Shown in pieces: positions 34,209-43,637 of a stretch of DNA of 64,000 bases. Below the pieces are notes generated by a model that saw only the letters and a list, made by a program, of their open reading frames with translations, was not told where the DNA came from and ran no database searches. Position 1 is the stretch's first letter; each line of letters begins with the position of its first letter. The stretch covers positions 1 to 64,000 of the forward strand of contig PCCJ01000033.1 in NCBI GenBank assembly GCA_002731665.1. The letters run 5' to 3'. This DNA is from Actinomycetota bacterium (GTDB taxonomy: Bacteria; Actinomycetota; Acidimicrobiia; Acidimicrobiales; Poriferisodaliceae). Position numbers and translations under genes: made by a program.

Positions 34209-35438
34209 CTAGACGCTGCGTCTCATTCTTAAGACTTCCGGATGACTGATTAGCCAAAGGGTCATAAGGCAAAGACCGGTCATTGACATTACAGCTACGC
34301 CGGAACGGATACCTACCTGCTCCGAGATCTCACCCAGGGCATATGCCCCGATAGGCAATGCTCCTATACCCGTGCTTAGGAGACCCATTGCTCGACCTCT
34401 CATTTTTTCGTCGACGGCCATCAGGACAAGCGTTGATTGTGTTGCACCGAAGAAACCACTTCCGCAGGTTGCCAAAAAGAGAGCACCAGCAACCATGAGC
34501 AAAGAATTTCCTAAGGCAAACGGTATTAGCAGGACCATACCGAACATTGACCCACAGACATAAGAAAGCCCTCGACGTTCAGGCGACAACCACCCAAGAA
34601 TTGCCGAGCCGACCATCATCCCGAACCCAGACATCGACGCTATTAAGCCAATCTCAGTTGGCGAAGCATTTAAATCTGCCCCGATTCTTTGCACAGCCGG
34701 AAAGTAAGCAAAGAAAAAAAAATTCGTTAAGACAGTAACGCCAATGATGCTTCTCAAGCCTCTGTTACTTTTAGCAAGCCCCACTGCTTCACGTAATTCA
34801 GCTACTGGAGATGGTCTATCGCTTTTCGAAACTATTGGTCGTAACTCTACCTCAGGCATACAGCCTAGAGATATAAGGCCTAGCAAGAGGAAGAACGCAA
34901 CCACCAGAAAAGCGGCACCGACGCCGAAGTTCTGAGCGACTACACCTCCAATTAAATTTCCAACTGCAGCACCAGAAGCCAAGGCAATACTTTCAAAGGC
35001 CATAGCGCTGTCTATTTTATTCGGGCCTACAATATCCATCACTAAAGACCGGCGACTGGTCATATCTCCAACCCATCCAACTCCAGCAATTATTAAGAAT
35101 GGATACATCACCCAGAGGTGTAATTCACCTAGAATTTCGAGTCCACCGACTAGGATCACCGAAGGGATTAAAGCAAGCAGTTGCATACGGATGGTCGTAA
35201 GCCGATTAAATCTATCCGCAATTACCCCACCTACTACTCCACCTAGAAGCAGTGGCGCCCACATTGCTGTGCCAGTCAGCTGAACCATTCTTGGAGAGTC
35301 AGTCAGGTCATTAACATGGTATGCAGCCAAAAAGGCTATGGCCCAACGACCCCAATGCCAACAGACACCAGTTATCCAAAGCGGCAGAAACCCCGGAACG
35401 CCAAACACAGTGCTTTTCTCGCGGAATTTAGACATCAT
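34209..35438 (-). CDS. MFS transporter
   Basis: A membrane protein of about 409 residues with roughly 12 hydrophobic helices, including GGVVGGVIADRFNRL, an MFS motif after the second helix. Its family resembles enterobactin exporter/MFS_3 proteins that export small molecules. I placed the start at an ATG at 35438; a GTG at 35459 and an ATG at 35435 are also possible, and no ribosome-binding site separates them. A 261-base gap without a credible gene lies between its end and the alcohol dehydrogenase start at 33947. It is divergent from the isopropylmalate-dehydrogenase-like gene. Confidence 0.87.
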   Translation of the reverse strand: MMSKFREKSTVFGVPGFLPLWITGVCWHWGRWAIAFLAAYHVNDLTDSPRMVQLTGTAMWAPLLLGGVVGGVIADRFNRLTTIRMQLLALIPSVILVGGLEILGELHLWVMYPFLIIAGVGWVGDMTSRRSLVMDIVGPNKIDSAMAFESIALASGAAVGNLIGGVVAQNFGVGAAFLVVAFFLLLGLISLGCMPEVELRPIVSKSDRPSPVAELREAVGLAKSNRGLRSIIGVTVLTNFFFFAYFPAVQRIGADLNASPTEIGLIASMSGFGMMVGSAILGWLSPERRGLSYVCGSMFGMVLLIPFALGNSLLMVAGALFLATCGSGFFGATQSTLVLMAVDEKMRGRAMGLLSTGIGALPIGAYALGEISEQVGIRSGVAVMSMTGLCLMTLWLISHPEVLRMRRSV

Positions 35439-35616
35439 CAATATTCTAGAACCGACCACCAGATAGGGATCTTAGTTTCTGGTGTGATTTGCCTCAACGC
35501 CCGTGTGATCCCACAGGTAAGCAAAATAGTGTTTGATTCTGATCACAAACGGCGGCGATACGTTACTTGAATGTGGATTTGGTTATATCTTTCAGCAACT
35601 AACCAGTTGGAAACAA

Positions 35617-36672
35617 ATGACCTTAAAAGATTCATTAACCGTTTGCGTCATCCCAGGAGACGATGCTGCGCCTGAGGCGATGGCTGCAACTCTTCGAGTT
35701 CTCAAGTCTCTCGATGCCGCTATTAGCTGGGATTGTCTGCCGGAAGGTAGAGAATTATTAGAACTTGATTCAAATGACCGTGAGAAGTTTGTTACTGAAC
35801 GAATAGATGCCGCGTCAACGGTCTTGTTTGGTGCTACGAACGGAGTGACTCCCGGAGCTCGCTACATGCGTTGGGGCAAATCAACATATGCAAATGTTCG
35901 TCCGATCAAATGGTTTCCGGGCTTCAATAGTCCACTTCACTCACCAGCAGGGATTGACTATGTTATTGTCCGAGAAAATTTAGAGGACATGTATGTTGGC
36001 ATCATGGGGCCTGCCTCAAAATTGTTGGAGGCCAATCTAACAGACCCTAGGTCACACGTTCCGGAAGATGCCGCCGATGGTCGCTTTGCCACCAAAATTA
36101 TTACCCGTTCTGGCACAGAGCGAGTAACTCGTTTCGCCTGTGAGTTAGCTACGCAAAGACAAAACAAAATTACAGTATCTGCTAAAACTAATATGCTGCC
36201 AGCAACTGATAAATGGTTCTGCGAGATAGCAAAAGAGATAGTCCAGGAGTATCCGCATTTGCATTACGAAGAATTCATTATCGATGATTTAGCGCATCGT
36301 CTCGTTATGCGACCACATGAACTTGACGTAGTTCTTTTGCCGAATTTGTACGGCGATATCCTGTCGGATCTAGGAGCCGGGACTATCGGTGGTTTAGGTC
36401 TCGCTCCATCTGGTTGCTACGGAGCTGATTTCGCATATTTTGAGCCCGCTCATGGGACAGCTCCAGATATTTCTGGGCTCGGCGTAATAAACCCAACTGC
36501 AACTTTATTGTCCGCTACATTAATGTTCCGGCATTTAGGGCTTTTTTCAGCAGCCAATCGATTAGACAATGCAATCAGACAGGTTTATACAATTGGCAAA
36601 GAACTTACCCAAGATCAAGGTGGAACTAGCACCACCGAAGAGTTCGCGGATGCCGTGATAGGAGAACTGTGA
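35617..36672 (+). CDS. Isocitrate/isopropylmalate dehydrogenase family (tartrate-dehydrogenase-like) protein
   Basis: The 351-residue product matches beta-decarboxylating dehydrogenases: CVIPGDDAAPEAM, a substrate-binding YANVRPIKWFPG, VRENLEDMYVG, AKTNMLPATDKWF with the catalytic Lys, and DVVLLPNLYGDILSDLGAG. The C-terminal EPAHGTAPDISGLGVINP binds NAD. The substrate may be tartrate, malate or an isopropylmalate-type acid. The ATG at 35617 is preferred over the TTG at 35533 because the family starts near the PGDD motif. Its stop overlaps the GTG of the next dehydrogenase, so two hydroxy-acid dehydrogenases are coupled. Confidence 0.9.
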   Translation: MTLKDSLTVCVIPGDDAAPEAMAATLRVLKSLDAAISWDCLPEGRELLELDSNDREKFVTERIDAASTVLFGATNGVTPGARYMRWGKSTYANVRPIKWFPGFNSPLHSPAGIDYVIVRENLEDMYVGIMGPASKLLEANLTDPRSHVPEDAADGRFATKIITRSGTERVTRFACELATQRQNKITVSAKTNMLPATDKWFCEIAKEIVQEYPHLHYEEFIIDDLAHRLVMRPHELDVVLLPNLYGDILSDLGAGTIGGLGLAPSGCYGADFAYFEPAHGTAPDISGLGVINPTATLLSATLMFRHLGLFSAANRLDNAIRQVYTIGKELTQDQGGTSTTEEFADAVIGEL

Positions 36673-37784
36673 GTAACGAGAGCCATTCACCTCGAGGTAT
36701 ACCCGATGATCGCCCATCTGCTGGGCAATCCGAGAAGCCTATGTCATTCAAACTCAAAGAATTAAGACCATGGGGTATCGCTGCTTATATAGCGGCGGGT
36801 ATGAGTTCGAGAGATGCGGAAACCGTCGTCGATAACCAGCTTTGGTCTGACACTCGCGGCGTCGACACTCATGGATTTCAGAGACTCAGTTGGTACGTCG
36901 ATTGGTTTCGCGATGGCTCTACAGATCCTAAAGCCCAGATGGAAATAATCCAGGAAACTCCTGCAGTAGTTGTAGCGGATGGCCATCATGGTTTAGGTCA
37001 ACTAGTCATCAGTAGATTCATGGAACACCTGATTGAAGTAGCTAAAACTAGCGGGCTTGTAGCCGGTGTAATTCGTAACTCCAACGACTGGGGTTGCGGA
37101 GCTAACTATCCATACAGTGCCGCTGAGGCAGGCTTTGTTTGTTATGGGACCACTACGAGTGTCCCGAATTTAGCTCCCTTCGGAAGTCGCAGAAAACTTT
37201 TTGGCAATAACCCAATTGTTTGGACTTTTCCTCGAAGAGATGATGCTCCAATCGTTCTTGATATGGCGATGACCCCAGTTGCCCTAGGTAAGGTTCTCCG
37301 AGCTCGTGCAGAAGGAACTGAAATCCCGGAAGCCTGGGGATTTTTAGACAGAGATGGAAACCCTACAGTTAACCCAGACGTGGCGATGAAGGGTATAGTT
37401 CCGGCCATCGGCGGCTACAAAGGCATAGGAATGATAACTGCCTCGAATATCTTGGCCGGTATCTTGGCGGGTTCAAGCCACAGTGGAGATGTAGCCGTTG
37501 GTCATCGCGGTCAATTTTTCCTACTCATGGATCCAGCTATGTTCCGTGACAAAGATAGCTACTTTGATGATATTGAAAATATGGTGACCCAGATTCGAGC
37601 AGCTGGTGAAGAAGACAGTCTTCCTGGTCAACAAGTCTTCCTTCCAGGTGAGATAGAACAACAAACGATGGAGAGACATCGTGTCGGGGGTATTGTCTCT
37701 TATCCCGGATCAGTCGTGTCTTCGTTGAATAAGGTTGGCATTGAACTGGGCGTGCCATTCGATTGCGAGCCTATTTCTTCTTAG
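36669..37784 (+). CDS. Malate/L-lactate dehydrogenase (Ldh2) family protein
   Basis: The 371-residue protein belongs to the Ldh2/sulfolactate/ureidoglycolate dehydrogenase family, NAD(P)-dependent 2-hydroxy- or 2-imino-acid oxidoreductases. The first catalytic His is present in RGVDTHGFQRL. The usual second His motif NSNHFG is NSNDWG here, so Asp replaces His. Other family blocks are VPNLAPFGSRRKLFGNNP and VLDMAMTPVALGKV. The N-terminal 25 residues are extra and polar, and MSFKLKELR may be an alternative start. It is translationally coupled to the upstream dehydrogenase by a GTGA overlap. Confidence 0.88.
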   Translation: MSNESHSPRGIPDDRPSAGQSEKPMSFKLKELRPWGIAAYIAAGMSSRDAETVVDNQLWSDTRGVDTHGFQRLSWYVDWFRDGSTDPKAQMEIIQETPAVVVADGHHGLGQLVISRFMEHLIEVAKTSGLVAGVIRNSNDWGCGANYPYSAAEAGFVCYGTTTSVPNLAPFGSRRKLFGNNPIVWTFPRRDDAPIVLDMAMTPVALGKVLRARAEGTEIPEAWGFLDRDGNPTVNPDVAMKGIVPAIGGYKGIGMITASNILAGILAGSSHSGDVAVGHRGQFFLLMDPAMFRDKDSYFDDIENMVTQIRAAGEEDSLPGQQVFLPGEIEQQTMERHRVGGIVSYPGSVVSSLNKVGIELGVPFDCEPISS

Positions 37785-37802
37785 ATCAATTTGGTTTTAT
37801 GC

Positions 37803-39455
37803 TTATAAATGCTCATCCGATTTTTTTCTCTGGTGCGCTGGCAGCGGAAATGTGATCGGCGCTAAGTAACTCATATCAATATCCAAAAGAGTTGGCCCAG
37901 GATTTAACATAGCCCGAGCAAAAGCTTTCTCGAATTCATCTATTCCCCGAACGTGCTCGGCCTCCACCCCCATACCTTCAGCTATTTTCACGAAATCATT
38001 TTTTGGTAAATCAGTCCCATGCCGATGCCCATAAACAGAGTCCTGAATAATTCTCAGCACCCCGTAACCAGAGTCATTAAAGACGCAAATGATTACTGGT
38101 ATCTGATGCTCAGCACAAGCAGCTAACTCGCCGATCGAGAGCATTAATCCACCGTCGCCTTGAATTACGACCGTTGGAGCACCTGAACCAAGCGCTGCAC
38201 CGATTCCTAAGGGCAGACCCGGACCAATAGCCGAGCTTGCGGAACGCATAGACGTGCGACTTTCAAGAATTGGCAGAAGACGGTTGCCCCACGTGTAGTT
38301 TGGTACCGTTGAATCACGAGCAATTCTTCCGTCACGAGGAAGAATTGTTCGAATTATCGAGACAATGGCTGCATGGTCGGGGCCAATCTCATTAAGGAGC
38401 TCTGCCTGATCAGCTCCTTTCCACTTTTTGAGACGTTCCACGAACTGGTTATCTACGCTCGAGCTCGTCAATCGTTCCAGAATTCCTTCAAGGCTTAAAC
38501 GTGCATCTCCCACAATTGGTAACGAAGATTGATAATTACGGTTGATAACGCCAGCATCGGCATCTATATGAATTAAATGATCTGGTAGCGGAAGCGTCCA
38601 CACTTTTGTCGCATAGTTTTGGAAACGAGTTCCGACAGCTAACACTAGATCTGCTTCTTCAAAGGCTTCTGCCATAGCAGGTCGGTCTGAGCAGAACCCC
38701 AGGGACAAATCATGATCTTCAGCTATTGAACCCCTTCCCTCTATAGTCGTCATGACTGGAGCACCGAGCCTCTCGGCTAAAGCCGTCAGAGCCTCGGCCC
38801 CGTCCGAAATATTCACTCCACCACCAGCCCAAATGATTGGGCGCTCTGCTTTCGAAAGTTGCAGAGCAGCTTTCTCAAGTAGAGATTCGTCGGGTACTAG
38901 CAAGGGGACTTCTCGAGTTCCTACGATTTCAGAATCAACTATCTTGTATTGCAAGTCGATTGGAATTTCGACTGCTCCAGGCTGCGGACGGCCGAAGCGG
39001 ATATCGTCGGCAACTCTCGCTATTTCTTTACTTATTTCCTCTCCATGACGGATAGATGAAACCTGCCGACAGATTGTCCTCAACATTTCGGCTTGCGTCT
39101 CGTGTTCATGTAAAAAGCCTTTTCCCTTACCTCTAAATCGAGATTCGATTTGGCCTGTAATCATTAAAACTTTAGATGAAACAAATGCAGCTTCATAAAG
39201 GCCCGCCACGGCGTTTACAGCGCCGGGACCGGTTGAAGTTAAAACGACGCACAATTCCCCACTTGCTCGCGAATACGCGTCGGCCGCGTGGGCTGCAGCC
39301 TGTTCATGCCGCACGTTGACTATCTCGATATCCTCTCGTAAGGACAAAGCATCATAGATCGGCAAGTTATGAACACTCACGATGCCAAATACGTGTCGTA
39401 CGCCAATTCTTGCGAGGGTTGCTGCAACGACTTCGCCGCCAGTCATTTGTGTCAT
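37803..39455 (-). CDS. Thiamine-diphosphate-dependent enzyme (acetolactate synthase/benzoylformate decarboxylase-like)
   Basis: At 550 residues this has the three ThDP domains in order: the N-terminal Pyr domain with the conserved Glu in VRHEQAAAHAADAYSR and TSTGPGAVNAVAGL, a central nucleotide-type domain (ERPIIWAGGG), and the C-terminal PP domain with GDGGLMLSIGELAACAE and VCVFNDSGYGVLR binding Mg-ThDP. No regulatory ilvN subunit gene is adjacent. The alternatives are acetolactate synthase, glyoxylate carboligase, or a decarboxylase of an aromatic 2-oxo acid, and the sequence does not decide. It lies between the two coupled hydroxy-acid dehydrogenases and a GltB-like gene. Confidence 0.9.
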   Translation of the reverse strand: MTQMTGGEVVAATLARIGVRHVFGIVSVHNLPIYDALSLREDIEIVNVRHEQAAAHAADAYSRASGELCVVLTSTGPGAVNAVAGLYEAAFVSSKVLMITGQIESRFRGKGKGFLHEHETQAEMLRTICRQVSSIRHGEEISKEIARVADDIRFGRPQPGAVEIPIDLQYKIVDSEIVGTREVPLLVPDESLLEKAALQLSKAERPIIWAGGGVNISDGAEALTALAERLGAPVMTTIEGRGSIAEDHDLSLGFCSDRPAMAEAFEEADLVLAVGTRFQNYATKVWTLPLPDHLIHIDADAGVINRNYQSSLPIVGDARLSLEGILERLTSSSVDNQFVERLKKWKGADQAELLNEIGPDHAAIVSIIRTILPRDGRIARDSTVPNYTWGNRLLPILESRTSMRSASSAIGPGLPLGIGAALGSGAPTVVIQGDGGLMLSIGELAACAEHQIPVIICVFNDSGYGVLRIIQDSVYGHRHGTDLPKNDFVKIAEGMGVEAEHVRGIDEFEKAFARAMLNPGPTLLDIDMSYLAPITFPLPAHQRKKSDEHL

Positions 39456-39472
39456 GCAGAGAACTTAGCTCT

Positions 39473-40975
39473 TCACTGCTCCTTGAGCGCGGAGGCAATC
39501 CCAGCCACTCGTTGTTTTGATTGAGTAATTTCGGGAGCTACTCCATACCAAGAGTGCGCAGTTACCAAAGCTCGGCCATCTCCCATAACCGCTAATTTTT
39601 CTTCACTTAGCAAGGCCGGGTGTTCGACTCCACATGCATAGGAGAGTCGAAGTATCTCATATCGCAGTCCAGTCACATAATTCGCTAGTCTGACTCCCTT
39701 ATCCTGGGGATTTAAACCTCTTTCCAACCATCGTGACTGAGTTGCGACACCAGTTGGGCAGTGACCGGTGTGGCATTTTTGTGCTTGCACACAACCAATC
39801 GCCAACATTGCTTCGCGACCCACATTTACAATGTCCACTCCAAGAGCTAGCGCCTCAGCTGCTTCTGCAGGTAATCCCAATTTTCCCGAACCAATAAAAA
39901 CTATATGGTCGTTCAAACCAACTTTTGCAAACGCATTGAGAACAAGCGGAAATGCATGCCAAAATGGAAGCGAAACGTGATCCGAAAAAACTAATGGAGC
40001 TGCCCCAGTTCCACCTTCGCTGCCATCTACCGTTACAAAATCTGGACCTCTTTCAGTCTCTGCCATATAGGAAGCAAGATCATTCCAAAATTTTTCACTT
40101 CCTACCGCTGATTTGATGCCAACGGGCAGCCCTGTGTTCTCAGCAATTAGCTCTACAAATTCTACAAGCCCTTCGACATCAGAAAAAACTGTGTGGGCGC
40201 TTGGGCTGGCCACATCCCTGTTAACAGGCACACCTCTTGCCTTGGCGATTTCTTTAGTCACTTTTGCCGCAGGAAGAAGTCCACCGATACCGGGTTTCGC
40301 TCCCTGACTTAATTTAATTTCAATGGCTCTAACCGGTGCTTTCGCTATGGTTTCCATTAGTGCATCAATCGAAAAATTCCCATCTAAATCCCGGCTCCCG
40401 AAATACCCGGTACCTAATTGATATACAAGATCTCCACCATGCATGTGATGTTCCGAAATTCCACCTTCTCCAGTATTGTGAAGGCAGTTGCTAAGCTTCG
40501 CCCCTTTATTTAATGCACTGATTGCCGCACCTGACAATGAGCCAAAACTCATTGCCGAAATATTTACAACCGACGCAGGTCGGAAAGATTGAGAACGGTT
40601 TCGCCAGCCACCAAGAATCTTCCCGCAAGGCACTGATGCATCATCCGACGATTTCCTATTAAGTGGGAAGGGTGCGTTCCGAAAAATTATGCGGCCGGAT
40701 TTATCCAAATCATCATCGGTTCCAAATCCAAAGTAAGAATTTTCTTTTTTGGCGGTCGCATAGACCCAACGTCGCTGGTCCCGACTAAATGGCCGTTCTT
40801 CATCATTGTCAGCAACAATATATTGACGTAACTCTGGACCAATTTTTTCGATTAGAAATCTAAAATGTCCGATCACAGGGAAATTTCTGAGAATTGCGTG
40901 ACGACGCTGAATTAAGTCATACAAACCAAGCATGACAATGAGGGCGACTACTACCGCTAAAACTACTCCCACCAT
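39473..40975 (-). CDS. FMN-binding glutamate synthase family protein
   Basis: The 500-residue protein starts with a single membrane helix (VVLAVVVALIVMLGL) and then has the glutamate synthase FMN barrel: ISAMSFGSLSGAAISALNKGA, GEGGISEHH, QLSQGAKPG-like ELKLSQGAKPGIGG, DFVTVDGSEGGTGAAP and a Cys-rich CVQAQKCHTGHCPTG resembling the iron-sulfur region. Glutaminase and adenylate-binding domains of full-size GltB are missing. Its true role is not known; archaeal-type GltB-like proteins of this length are common and need a separate amidotransferase. An AGAGGAG site precedes the ATG. It is 17 bases from the ThDP enzyme gene. Confidence 0.87.
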   Translation of the reverse strand: MVGVVLAVVVALIVMLGLYDLIQRRHAILRNFPVIGHFRFLIEKIGPELRQYIVADNDEERPFSRDQRRWVYATAKKENSYFGFGTDDDLDKSGRIIFRNAPFPLNRKSSDDASVPCGKILGGWRNRSQSFRPASVVNISAMSFGSLSGAAISALNKGAKLSNCLHNTGEGGISEHHMHGGDLVYQLGTGYFGSRDLDGNFSIDALMETIAKAPVRAIEIKLSQGAKPGIGGLLPAAKVTKEIAKARGVPVNRDVASPSAHTVFSDVEGLVEFVELIAENTGLPVGIKSAVGSEKFWNDLASYMAETERGPDFVTVDGSEGGTGAAPLVFSDHVSLPFWHAFPLVLNAFAKVGLNDHIVFIGSGKLGLPAEAAEALALGVDIVNVGREAMLAIGCVQAQKCHTGHCPTGVATQSRWLERGLNPQDKGVRLANYVTGLRYEILRLSYACGVEHPALLSEEKLAVMGDGRALVTAHSWYGVAPEITQSKQRVAGIASALKEQ

Positions 40976-41006
40976 GATCTAACGCTCCTCTTTCTCGAAC
41001 GGCGCT

Positions 41007-41930
41007 TCAAGTTGAGTTTGCTCCACAAATTACTAGTGCAACGTTTTCTCGCTCAGTTATTCGGACATTACCAGAGCGCAATGCTGCAATGCCCACTGCT
41101 GCTGCGGGTTCTACTTCTATACCATGAGCTTTTCTCAGAACTGCCTGAGCGTTAATTACATCATCGTCGCGGATTAGAACACTCTCGGCATCCACGGAAG
41201 TTAGCGCTTCCCACCCACGGGTACCTATACGGCGAGCTCCCAAGGCGTCTGCTGCTATCCCAGAGACATCTATGTCTGTAGGTCTTGATAGTTTTTTCGC
41301 GGCAGCGTAAGTACCAGTGCCTTCCGTTTCGACGACAATCAGCCTTTTTGATTTCCCCCACCATGAAGCCAGACCACCAGATAGCCCTCCTCCTCCACAA
41401 GCAACTACAATAGTGGTCACTTCCGGGCATTGATCATCTAACTCTAAACCAATTGTTCCGGCGCCTTCTAAGACCTCAACTTGGTCATAGGCATGAACAG
41501 TAGTCATTGCTCGCCTGGCTCCAAAAGTCGCTGAAGCTTCGAAGGCTTCAGCATAACTTTCACCCGTTTGATGGATTATCGCTCCATGCTGTTCTAATTT
41601 TTTTATTTTCGATTCAGAGGTAATATTCGGAACAAAAATGTTTGCGGCATGCCCCAGTTCCTTAGCAGCCCATGCCACTGCAATTCCATGGTTGCCTCCT
41701 GAAGCTGCAAGAACTCCATCGACGCCCACATCTAATTTCATCAGTGAATGCAGCGCGCCACGTGCTTTGAAAGAGCCACTATGTTGAAGATACTCAAGCT
41801 TGAGAACGACTGGTTGGCCGATTCCAATGTCATCTTTAGCGATTTTCAAAATCGGTGTGCGGAGGATTCGGGCAGAAATTAATTTATTTGCTGACTTGAT
41901 TCTTTCTTGAGCATTTACTGAAGGCTCCAT
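41007..41930 (-). CDS. Threonine/serine dehydratase-like PLP enzyme
   Basis: The 307-residue protein is a fold-type II PLP enzyme: the PLP-lysine in HSGSFKARGAL, ASGGNHGIAVAWAA, and the phosphate-binding loop CGGGGLSGG. The C-terminal ACT domain of biosynthetic threonine deaminase is absent, so it is a catabolic-type dehydratase or racemase-like enzyme. Its ATG at 41930 overlaps the stop of the HpaB-type hydroxylase (TGATG), which I take as the real start. A TTG 15 bases upstream is less likely. Coupling to an aromatic hydroxylase is unusual and hints at an amino-acid or amino-alcohol substrate. Confidence 0.88.
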   Translation of the reverse strand: MEPSVNAQERIKSANKLISARILRTPILKIAKDDIGIGQPVVLKLEYLQHSGSFKARGALHSLMKLDVGVDGVLAASGGNHGIAVAWAAKELGHAANIFVPNITSESKIKKLEQHGAIIHQTGESYAEAFEASATFGARRAMTTVHAYDQVEVLEGAGTIGLELDDQCPEVTTIVVACGGGGLSGGLASWWGKSKRLIVVETEGTGTYAAAKKLSRPTDIDVSGIAADALGARRIGTRGWEALTSVDAESVLIRDDDVINAQAVLRKAHGIEVEPAAAVGIAALRSGNVRITERENVALVICGANST

Positions 41931-43390
41931 CAAGTGTTCGGCCAACCATCATCGGCTATAAAGGCATTTACCCTGTCTACGTATGGCTGACGGTCATATA
42001 TGCCATAAAGTGCTTGTTTCATTCGAACAGGGTCACCAAAGAAAAATTGCTCATAAAGACCTTGCCTTCCCCCGAAACTGGAAAGGCTCATATCCCATGC
42101 CAAACGAAACAATTTGAGTCGTTCGTCTGAATCTCCATTTTTACCTTGCAAAAACTTTTTTATATCAGCGCTGCCCTCACCCAGGCGATCTGCCTCAGTC
42201 GGAATCATAATCAATCCGCTAGATGAACAAAGTTGGAGAATTTCAATCAGCCTTCGGTGTACTGCGGGGTAATAGTTACGAGCGGCATCCAGCGGGCCGC
42301 GTCCAGGCGTCATGACTCCATAGCGATTTAATGAAGCAGTTTCTTCCGAGGCTATTTTCAATGCTTTCATAATTTCGAGAGTGACAATTACTTCAGCAAC
42401 CATTTCTTGCACATGCTGGTAATCACCTGTGCCGATCATATTTATGACAGATTGCAAAGTTCCCAGGATTGCTTCAGTTTTCGCAATTTTGAGATTCACG
42501 ACTTGGTGAGCCATGTGCAAAACAGCGCCCGTTTGGCCATACGCCTGATTTGCTAAATCGACATCGTCGATTAAGAACACTCTCTCCCAAGGGACCAATA
42601 CATCATCAAAAATGACTAGTGCATCCATCTCATCAAATCGGGAACCAAGTGGGTGGTCTGAATGACTCCGACCTAAATCTAAAGGCTCCCGACACTGGAA
42701 TCGCAAACCTTCAGCAGTGTTTGGAACAGAGAACCCTAACGCGTATGGCTTTAGGTTCGAGCCTCCCTTCAGTACTGTAGAAGGGAAAATGAGTATTTCG
42801 TCTGAAAGCGGAAGAGTGGCTAACATCCGGGCGCCGCGCACCATTATTCCTGACGAGGTTTCTTTCACTACGCCAAGAGCGATGTAGGGGTCGTCAAACT
42901 CATTTACTTGCTTAGATTTATCAATCTGAGGACTCGTTAATGCGTGAGTGAGAGTTAAATCATTTTCTCTCACGTACTCAAAGTAGTTCGCTATATTCTC
43001 GCCAAATCTGGGTTGTATTTGGGCGAAGTACTCACCGGCGGTTCCAGCGGCCATAACGTTAACGTTCATATAATCTGGAGTTCTGCCCATGTGGCCCAAC
43101 GATGCATCTGCCCAAATCTTGTGCATCTCAGATCGCCTACACAGATCTTCTTTGCTTCTTGGTATTACAAAACTACGTCCTACTAAATCTCCTGACGTCG
43201 GACTGGTCACTGTCATTTTTTCCACAAGTTCAGGGGAATGCTGCATGTCGTACAAAGCAGCGAGGCTATTAACAGCATTTCGAGTGCTTGGGTGAGTTGT
43301 CGGGTCGGTAACGCGCTCTCCATTGATCCAGAGATTCGGCGGCTCTTCACGAAACCGCTGCAGTACTTGCTTTCCGGTTCGTGCTGCCAT
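41930..43390 (-). CDS. 4-Hydroxyphenylacetate 3-hydroxylase family flavoprotein (HpaB-like)
   Basis: A 486-residue protein of the HpaB/4-hydroxybutyryl-CoA dehydratase flavin family. Features: the N-terminal [11 protein letters not shown], the [13 protein letters not shown] block, [34 protein letters not shown] and a C-terminal helical domain. HpaB uses FADH2 supplied by a reductase (HpaC) to add a hydroxyl ortho to a phenolic OH. No reductase gene is found in the window, so electrons must come from elsewhere. It starts with an ATG after GGAAG. Upstream lies a striking dyad repeat that may control it. The downstream gene, a threonine dehydratase-like enzyme, is coupled. Confidence 0.87.
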   Translation of the reverse strand: MAARTGKQVLQRFREEPPNLWINGERVTDPTTHPSTRNAVNSLAALYDMQHSPELVEKMTVTSPTSGDLVGRSFVIPRSKEDLCRRSEMHKIWADASLGHMGRTPDYMNVNVMAAGTAGEYFAQIQPRFGENIANYFEYVRENDLTLTHALTSPQIDKSKQVNEFDDPYIALGVVKETSSGIMVRGARMLATLPLSDEILIFPSTVLKGGSNLKPYALGFSVPNTAEGLRFQCREPLDLGRSHSDHPLGSRFDEMDALVIFDDVLVPWERVFLIDDVDLANQAYGQTGAVLHMAHQVVNLKIAKTEAILGTLQSVINMIGTGDYQHVQEMVAEVIVTLEIMKALKIASEETASLNRYGVMTPGRGPLDAARNYYPAVHRRLIEILQLCSSSGLIMIPTEADRLGEGSADIKKFLQGKNGDSDERLKLFRLAWDMSLSSFGGRQGLYEQFFFGDPVRMKQALYGIYDRQPYVDRVNAFIADDGWPNT

Positions 43391-43425
43391 CTACAACTTC
43401 CATTCTAGGAAAATCTCACATACTG

Positions 43426-43460
43426 TTAACCGATAATCGGACTATCGGAACGTTAATCGG
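43426..43460. promoter_or_regulatory. Nested dyad-symmetry repeat upstream of the HpaB-like gene
   Basis: TTAAC-CGATA (43426-43435) and TATCG...GTTAA (43443-43456) are reverse complements around ATCGGAC. Inside is CCGATAATCGG, an 11-base palindrome, and ATCGG occurs three times at 43436, 43444 and 43456. It lies 36 bases or more before the HpaB-like start and some 180 bases before the divergent sucrase/ferredoxin-like gene. This is a likely regulator-binding site, but no regulator gene is in the window. Confidence 0.45.
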
Positions 43461-43637
43461 ATATGTCTAATTCTAATCGATCCCAGCCGCTAGATAGAGA
43501 CTTAAGAGCGTTGTCTTTACTCGCCCAGTTCCAAAGCTCGCCATGTTTGCTGCAACTCATTTGTTTATACGATCTAATTTTTAGTAACGGTTCAACAATA
43601 TTGGCTATGACGAACTAAATAAACCTAAACTTGGCCT

